64,000 bases of DNA from an uncultured Polaribacter sp. (GTDB taxonomy: Bacteria > Bacteroidota > Bacteroidia > Flavobacteriales > Flavobacteriaceae): NCBI RefSeq assembly GCF_947497695.1, contig NZ_CANMHM010000004.1:124001-188000 (forward strand), in the 5' to 3' direction. A model generated the notes under the pieces. The model was not told the origin of the DNA. It saw only the letters and a program-made list of their open reading frames with translations, and did no database searches. Both the position numbers and the translations under genes were made by a program. Numbering within the stretch: position 1 is the stretch's first letter; each line of letters starts with the position of its first letter. Positions 59,631-64,000 of this stretch are shown here, piece by piece.

Positions 59631-59715
59631 TTGGGCGTTCCCTAAAAAGGTCGGGCTTTTCGCTGTATCTTTTTGCAAAAAAGCAAAAAGGATGTCGCTG
59701 CAATCCCTAACGCAA
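59631..59715. repeat. intergenic repeat element A
   Basis: An 85-base element, more G+C-rich than its surroundings, from TTGGGCGTTCCCT to ATCCCTAACGCAA with a central hairpin CTTTTTGC/GCAAAAAG. I recall very similar elements between genes of many Flavobacteriia. Its complement shares layout with the element at 61111-61192. Confidence 0.65.
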
Positions 59716-59728
59716 ATTTGTTATAATA

Positions 59729-59953
59729 TTAACTTTTTTGTTGTTCTAAAACCATTTTCTTAATCTTAACTGCCTTTTCAAAATGATCTAATTTGTGGGT
59801 TTCAATCCACCATTTGGCTACTTCCATTAACAAAACAGGATTGTCATTTTTGTTTTTGAAAAACGCATAAAAAGACACACCAACATTGTTCCCTTTTTTG
59901 GCTATTTTCTCATCACAAACTTGTATCATTTTTTTTACTAAAGTATTTGTCAT
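59729..59953 (-). CDS. small conserved protein, DUF6500-like
   Basis: A 74-residue soluble protein with 'CDEKIAKKGNNVGVSFYAFF' and 'LMEVAKWWIETHKLDHFEKAVKIKKMV'. It resembles a small family I recall as DUF6500; function unknown. It abuts the preceding gene (start shares the base of that gene's stop), so it is co-transcribed with the PsbP-like gene. Confidence 0.65.
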   Translation of the reverse strand: MTNTLVKKMIQVCDEKIAKKGNNVGVSFYAFFKNKNDNPVLLMEVAKWWIETHKLDHFEKAVKIKKMVLEQQKS

Positions 59954-60462
59954 TAATCAATACTAAAACTATTTAAAATTTTGTCTGATGTTTTTTTAAA
60001 CCTTTCAAAAGATGCATTTGTAGCATTAAAAGAAAGCGAATACGCTTTGTTATCTTTAACATATAAATGTTGTTTTACTTTAAGAAACATCCCTCCTATT
60101 TTGCCAGTCCAAACTATAACTTGGTAATTAATAATACCATTACTTATGGTATTGTCCTCTAAAATTTTAACATCTGGCAGCATGTTATGTATCTTATTTA
60201 AAGATAATTTTTTGTATGCTTCTAAAGAAATATTATCTCCTTTTAGCAGACTTACATTTAAGTTTATATTTTCTCTAAACGTTTCATTTTTTTCTATGGG
60301 AGATAAAATTACAAATGCAGAGCCACTAGATTCAGTGTCACTAAAAACCCAACTCTTTGGACATTCTATCTTAAAATTATACTTTTTATGAGTTGTCCAC
60401 TCTTCTTGAGCACAAATAGATAACGAACTCATTATTAAAACTAATAAGATTTTAAATTTCAT
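59953..60462 (-). CDS. secreted PsbP/DcrB-like protein
   Basis: A 169-residue protein with a signal peptide ending 'SLSICAQ'. The mature part has the PsbP-like pattern ('YNFKIECPKSWVFSDTESSGSAFVIL', 'VKQHLYVKDNKAYSLSFNAT', 'FKKTSDKILNSF'). Such periplasmic single-domain proteins are frequent in Bacteroidota; the role is not known. Confidence 0.75.
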   Translation of the reverse strand: MKFKILLVLIMSSLSICAQEEWTTHKKYNFKIECPKSWVFSDTESSGSAFVILSPIEKNETFRENINLNVSLLKGDNISLEAYKKLSLNKIHNMLPDVKILEDNTISNGIINYQVIVWTGKIGGMFLKVKQHLYVKDNKAYSLSFNATNASFERFKKTSDKILNSFSID

Positions 60463-60536
60463 CTTTTTATTAAATTATTTTTATTAAAAATTTTATTTTT
60501 CACTGTATTTTAAAGGCAATAATACCACTAATTTAT

Positions 60537-61058
60537 TTACTCTTTAGCTAATGCTAACAATTTTAAAGTAGTTTTTAAATTTCTTGTGGTAGCAATTACA
60601 CTTAGTTTATTCTCAATAAAGTTGTTTGTTAGTTTTGTTTTTCCAAAACCAGATTTACAATTTAAGTACACAACATCATTGGCTATTTTGTATTGGTCTT
60701 CTATTCTATTTTTAACATCAATTGTAGTTTCTGCTGTTGGGTTGTATAGAAAACAAAAAGCAACAATTTTATCATTTTCTAAAGAAAAAGGATAGTTTTT
60801 AATTATTTTTTCTAATTCTGTAATTGTTTTTACTAAAACAGGAATATCAAACCCAAACTTTGTTTTAATAACTTTATTTATAATTGAGCAAATTTCATTT
60901 TTTGTTTTTTCAGATTCTAAAATAATATTTCCACTTTGAATATACGTTTGCACATTTTTAAACCTTAAGGCAGCTAATAAATTGCGTAAATCTGCCATCA
61001 GAATTTTATTTTTTCCTGATACATTTATTCCTCTTAATAAGATGATGTATGTATTCAT
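60537..61058 (-). CDS. DUF1697 family protein
   Basis: A 173-residue cytoplasmic protein. 'YIILLRGINVSGKNKILMADLRNLL' and 'VQTYIQSGNIILES' are DUF1697 hallmarks. The frame can be read up to an ATG at 61148, but that extension runs through the G+C-rich repeat element and is not protein-like, so ATG 61058 is taken. Function unknown. Confidence 0.9.
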   Translation of the reverse strand: MNTYIILLRGINVSGKNKILMADLRNLLAALRFKNVQTYIQSGNIILESEKTKNEICSIINKVIKTKFGFDIPVLVKTITELEKIIKNYPFSLENDKIVAFCFLYNPTAETTIDVKNRIEDQYKIANDVVYLNCKSGFGKTKLTNNFIENKLSVIATTRNLKTTLKLLALAKE

Positions 61059-61110
61059 AACCCTTTTTAAACTTTCTTTTACTTTTATTAAAGCAACAAC
61101 TTTTATTAAA

Positions 61111-61192
61111 GTGTTAGCCCTGATTGAACGACCTGTTTGAGCTCTCACGCTTTTGGGCGTGAAGCGAGTAGTGAAAGCAGGAAATAGCTTCT
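61111..61192. repeat. intergenic repeat element B
   Basis: An 82-base element from GTGTTAGCCCTGATTGAACG to GCAGGAAATAGCTTC with an internal hairpin TCACGC/GCGTGA. Its order (GTTAG..., CGAC, hairpin, AGCGA/GAAAGC) matches the complement of element A at 59631-59715. From memory it is a widespread flavobacterial intergenic repeat. Confidence 0.65.
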
Positions 61193-61200
61193 AAAAAAAA

Positions 61201-62610
61201 TTACATTCCTGCAATCTTATCTTGTTTTAGAATAACTTCTGTTTGTTTTTTTACCTTTTCTAAAATAAGTTTCAATTCACTCTTAGTTGTATTTTGTTGT
61301 GTTGTAACCTCATTGTTAAAAATAAGGTTTAACAACGCTTTATCTTGTGCTCTTCCTTTTCTCATAGCTTTATCATAACCAATATCAGCATTAAAAGTAA
61401 CCATAGAATACTTAGAAAAATACTCGGTAGGAAAGTTTTTCTCTAAATTCATTTCTAACTTTCTTTTCTCTTTAAAAATAGGGTTTGCTACATGATCTCT
61501 CATTTCGTAAAAATTATCAATTGCTAAGTTTGCAATAGCATCTGTGTCTGGTTTTCTTACTTTTTGATAGGTTTTAAAAACGGCTTCCCAACTCTTTAAA
61601 TTCAGGTTTAAAATTTCATCAAATACAGTAATATCTTCAAAAGAAGCATTCATTCCTTGTCCGTAAAAAGGTACAATAGCATGTGCTGCATCGCCCATTA
61701 AAACTGTTTTATTTTGATAACTCCAAGGCGAACATTTTATAGTTCCTAAAACTCCTGTTGGATTGTTTAAAAATTCGTCTTTAATATTGGGTATCAATTT
61801 TAAAGCATCTGGGAATTCTTGCTCAAAAAACTGTGTTATTTTTTCTTCTGAAGTTAAATTATCAAAATTAAATTTGCCTTCATTATAACTTAAAAACAAG
61901 GTTACTGTAAAACTACCATCTAAATTTGGGAGTGCAATCAACATAAAATCTCCACGAGGCCAAATATGTAAATATTGTTTACTTATTTGATGTTTGCCAT
62001 TTTTATCTGCCGGAATTTCTAATTCTTTATACCCATGATTTAAATAATTTTGGGAGAAACTAAACAAGAATTTCTTTTCTAAGTAATAGCTTTTTCTGAG
62101 TGCAGAACCTGCTCCATCTGCTCCAAAAATAGTAGCTCCTTTTACAGAGGATTCTTCCTTGGTTTTATAATCTATAAAATTTACGGTATTGTTTTCTAAA
62201 TTTACGTTTGTACACTTTTTATTAAAATGAATATTTACATTTTGATGTTTTTCTGCTTCTGTGAGTAAAATTCCATTTAATTTATCGCGAGAAATAGAGT
62301 TGATTGCTTCATTTTCTCGTCCTGAATAATCTGACTTAAAAGTATTTTCTTGTTTATCGTGAATTAACCGACCAAACATTGGTATGCAAATTGCTCTTGC
62401 TTGCTCTTCTACTCCACACAATTTTAAAGCTTTAAAACCTCTGTCTGACAATGCTAAGTTGATAGACCTACCTGCAGAAATAGCTACTTTTCTAAGATCT
62501 GGTCTGCTTTCATAGACTTCAACTTTGTAGCCTCGTTGTGCTAATCTTAATGCCAACAAAGAGCCACATAAACCTGCTCCTATAATTAATATTTTATCTG
62601 TTTTGTCCAT
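61201..62610 (-). CDS. kmo: kynurenine 3-monooxygenase
   Basis: A 469-residue FAD monooxygenase that makes 3-hydroxykynurenine. FAD-binding 'IIGAGLCGSLLALRLAQRGYKVEVYESR' at the N-terminus, 'GRSINLALSDRGFKAL', 'IFGADGAGSALRKS' and 'LMGDAAHAIVPFYGQGMNASFEDI' are all KMO-typical, and the hydrophobic C-terminal region fits. It is 84 bases downstream of kynU. Confidence 0.96.
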   Translation of the reverse strand: MDKTDKILIIGAGLCGSLLALRLAQRGYKVEVYESRPDLRKVAISAGRSINLALSDRGFKALKLCGVEEQARAICIPMFGRLIHDKQENTFKSDYSGRENEAINSISRDKLNGILLTEAEKHQNVNIHFNKKCTNVNLENNTVNFIDYKTKEESSVKGATIFGADGAGSALRKSYYLEKKFLFSFSQNYLNHGYKELEIPADKNGKHQISKQYLHIWPRGDFMLIALPNLDGSFTVTLFLSYNEGKFNFDNLTSEEKITQFFEQEFPDALKLIPNIKDEFLNNPTGVLGTIKCSPWSYQNKTVLMGDAAHAIVPFYGQGMNASFEDITVFDEILNLNLKSWEAVFKTYQKVRKPDTDAIANLAIDNFYEMRDHVANPIFKEKRKLEMNLEKNFPTEYFSKYSMVTFNADIGYDKAMRKGRAQDKALLNLIFNNEVTTQQNTTKSELKLILEKVKKQTEVILKQDKIAGM

Positions 62611-62619
62611 ATTTTTCTT

Positions 62620-62635
62620 GAACTTGTTTCAGAAT
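62620..62635. repeat. dispersed 16-mer GAACTTGTTTCAGAAT (copy 2)
   Basis: Identical to 50173-50188 after dnaK. Here it lies between kynU and kmo and is followed by a hairpin AAACTGAA/TTCAGTTT (62667-62687). Confidence 0.6.
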
Positions 62636-62666
62636 TTTATAATTTAATTCTGTTTAATTTTATCAG

Positions 62667-62688
62667 AAACTGAAATAAATTCAGTTTT
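62667..62688. other. hairpin between kynU and kmo
   Basis: 8-bp perfect stem AAACTGAA/TTCAGTTT with a 5-base loop, 7 bases beyond the kynU stop on the minus strand. It could partly stop transcription or protect the kynU mRNA end. Confidence 0.45.
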
Positions 62689-62694
62689 GCTATT

Positions 62695-63954
62695 TTACAA
62701 AAGTGTTTTTAAAACAGAAACCATATTAAAAACATCCTCAAAACTGTTATACATTGGTGTTGGTGCACAACGTATTACATCTGGTTCTCTCCAATCTGTA
62801 ATAATATTATTTTCAGTTAGCTTTTTATGCAAACTTTTATCAGCATTTTTAACCTGAATAGATAATTGACAACCTCTTTCTTCAGAGTTTTTGGGTGTGA
62901 TTATTTTAATAGCATCAGCGCCAATTTCATTGATTAAAAACTCGAAATAACCCGTTAGTTTTTCTGATTTTTTTCTCAAAGCACCCATTCCTACTTCATC
63001 AAACAAATCTAATGATGCTTTTATGGCTGCCATAGATAAAATTGGCGGATTTGACAATTGCCAACCTTCTGCTCCTTTCATCACATCAAAAGGTTGCCTC
63101 ATGTTAAAACGGGTTTCTTTGTTATGATTCCACCAACCTGCAAAACGTGGTAAGTTTTTATTTTTTGCATGTTTTTCGTGTACAAAAATTCCTGCTAAAC
63201 TTCCTGGACCAGAATTTAAGTATTTGTAAGTACACCAAGCAGCAAAATCTACATTTGAGTCATGTAAATTAGGTTGAATATTACCTGCTCCATGAGCTAA
63301 ATCGATACCAACAACACAGTTTTTTGTATGTCCGATTTCTGCAATTCTTTTCAAATTCAAATACTGACCTGTGTAATAATTTACACCTCCAATTAGTAAT
63401 AAAGCAATTTTATCTCCTTGTTCTGAAATGATTTTTTCTAAATCTTCTATTTTTAATAACTCTTCTCCTTTTTGAGGTTTCCACTCAATAATATCTTCTT
63501 TAGAAAATCCGTGAAATTGTAATTGCGATTCTACTGCATATCTATCTGAAGGAAAAGCATCAGATTCTATCACAATTTTATATTTTGTTTTTGTGGGTCT
63601 GTAAAACGAAACCATTAGCAAATGTAAATTTGTGGTAAGGGTATTCATTACACAAACTTCAATAGGTTTTGCTCCTACAATTTTTGCCATTTTATCAGTT
63701 AACAATTCATGGTAGTTTAACCAAGGATTTTTTGCTTCAAAATGCCCTTCTACTCCTAAGTTTTCCCAATCTTCTAATTCTTGATTGATGTATTTTTTTG
63801 TCGTTTTTGGCTGTAAACCCAATGAATTTCCTGTAAAATACAACCAATCCTTTCCATTTTTATCTTTTGGGATGTGAAACTGATTTCTTAAATGTGAAAG
63901 CGAATCTTCTTTGTCTTGTTGTTTAGCAAAAGCCAACGAATTTTGATATTGCAT
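62695..63954 (-). CDS. kynU: kynureninase
   Basis: A 419-residue PLP enzyme that splits 3-hydroxykynurenine into 3-hydroxyanthranilate and alanine. 'WLYFTGNSLGLQPKTTKKYI', 'VCVMNTLTTNLHLLMVSFYRPT', 'VGIDLAHGAGNIQ' and the PLP-lysine motif 'AAWCTYKYLNSGPGSLAGI' are clear. It sits at the head of kynU-kmo. Tryptophan dioxygenase and formamidase are not in the window and may lie beyond its end. Confidence 0.97.
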   Translation of the reverse strand: MQYQNSLAFAKQQDKEDSLSHLRNQFHIPKDKNGKDWLYFTGNSLGLQPKTTKKYINQELEDWENLGVEGHFEAKNPWLNYHELLTDKMAKIVGAKPIEVCVMNTLTTNLHLLMVSFYRPTKTKYKIVIESDAFPSDRYAVESQLQFHGFSKEDIIEWKPQKGEELLKIEDLEKIISEQGDKIALLLIGGVNYYTGQYLNLKRIAEIGHTKNCVVGIDLAHGAGNIQPNLHDSNVDFAAWCTYKYLNSGPGSLAGIFVHEKHAKNKNLPRFAGWWNHNKETRFNMRQPFDVMKGAEGWQLSNPPILSMAAIKASLDLFDEVGMGALRKKSEKLTGYFEFLINEIGADAIKIITPKNSEERGCQLSIQVKNADKSLHKKLTENNIITDWREPDVIRCAPTPMYNSFEDVFNMVSVLKTLL

Positions 63955-63975
63955 TGAATTGAAAATGATTTATTT

Positions 63976-63983
63976 CAAATATA
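63976..63983 (-). promoter_or_regulatory. candidate -7 box for kynU
   Basis: Minus strand TATATTTG matches TAnnTTTG, 22 bases upstream of the ATG. The -33 region lies beyond the window end. Confidence 0.5.
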
Positions 63984-64000
63984 ATCAAAACAAATAGTTT

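Noticed and set aside
61059..61148. N-terminal extension of the DUF1697 protein from ATG 61148
   Set aside because: It runs through repeat element B and has a non-protein-like sequence; DUF1697 starts at 'MNTYIILLRGIN'.
1..64000. tRNA, rRNA, insertion sequences or prophage genes
   Set aside because: No cloverleaf, rRNA-like stretch, transposase or phage structural motif was recognised on either strand by eye.

Overview
The window is chromosomal DNA from a marine-type Flavobacteriaceae (Bacteroidota), close in flavour to Polaribacter or Tenacibaculum. The basis is very low G+C, a type IX secretion (T9SS) type A C-terminal domain on a giant surface protein, promoters of the Bacteroidota type (TAnnTTTG -7 box), families such as DUF5777, DUF2853 and DUF6428, and a kynurenine route for NAD. 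No rRNA, tRNA, CRISPR array, prophage or transposase gene was seen.

Layout. 0-2 kb: an overlapping three-gene envelope operon (OB-fold protein, YceI, DUF5777 barrel). 2-6.6 kb: rluD-like pseudouridine synthase, PASTA protein, ddl, coaD and a lactonase-like lipoprotein. 6.9-9.6 kb: a two-subunit molybdenum hydroxylase (IorA/IorB type). 9.6-13.1 kb: a translationally coupled NUDIX + PLD-helicase-DUF3427 pair, a plausible genome-maintenance or defence cassette. 13.2-15.1 kb: a SulP transporter with an unusual inserted repeat domain. 15.1-17.5 kb: NUDIX/pyrE divergent pair, SRPBCC protein, birA. 17.6-22.9 kb: rsfS-ftsH-LUD-cdsA-psd-ACBP-YceI, a housekeeping run joining ribosome silencing, membrane proteolysis and phospholipid synthesis. 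22.9-26.6 kb: epimerase, vWA protein and AAA+ partner.

26.7-33 kb is a leftward block: small membrane protein, barrel-like protein, Crp/Fnr regulator, DUF6428, ArsR, and an ECF sigma/anti-sigma operon with a repeat lipoprotein, an LTxxQ protein and a barrel-like protein. 33.1 kb: yaaA. 34.0-47.2 kb: one 4408-residue, calcium-repeat-rich T9SS adhesin made of two 776-residue and five about 348-residue tandem modules. 47.6-50.1 kb: DUF2853 and dnaK, the latter with a sigma-54-like promoter. 50.6-54.3 kb: a LytS/LytTR two-component system between two secreted-protein genes that both carry a 21-22 bp direct repeat typical of LytTR operators, plus a decayed second kinase tail. 54.4-58.8 kb: hypothetical protein, NDH-2, small membrane proteins, COG4315 lipoprotein, DUF2141 protein. 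59-64 kb: kynurenine pathway genes (kynU, kmo, haao), with three unrelated genes between kmo and haao that are bracketed by two related intergenic repeat elements.

The most interesting signals are the LytTR operator pair with the kinase remnant, the paired repeat elements in the kynurenine locus, the dnaK promoter, the SulP insertion and the adhesin architecture. All names rest on reading the sequence and on remembered family features; no database search was run.
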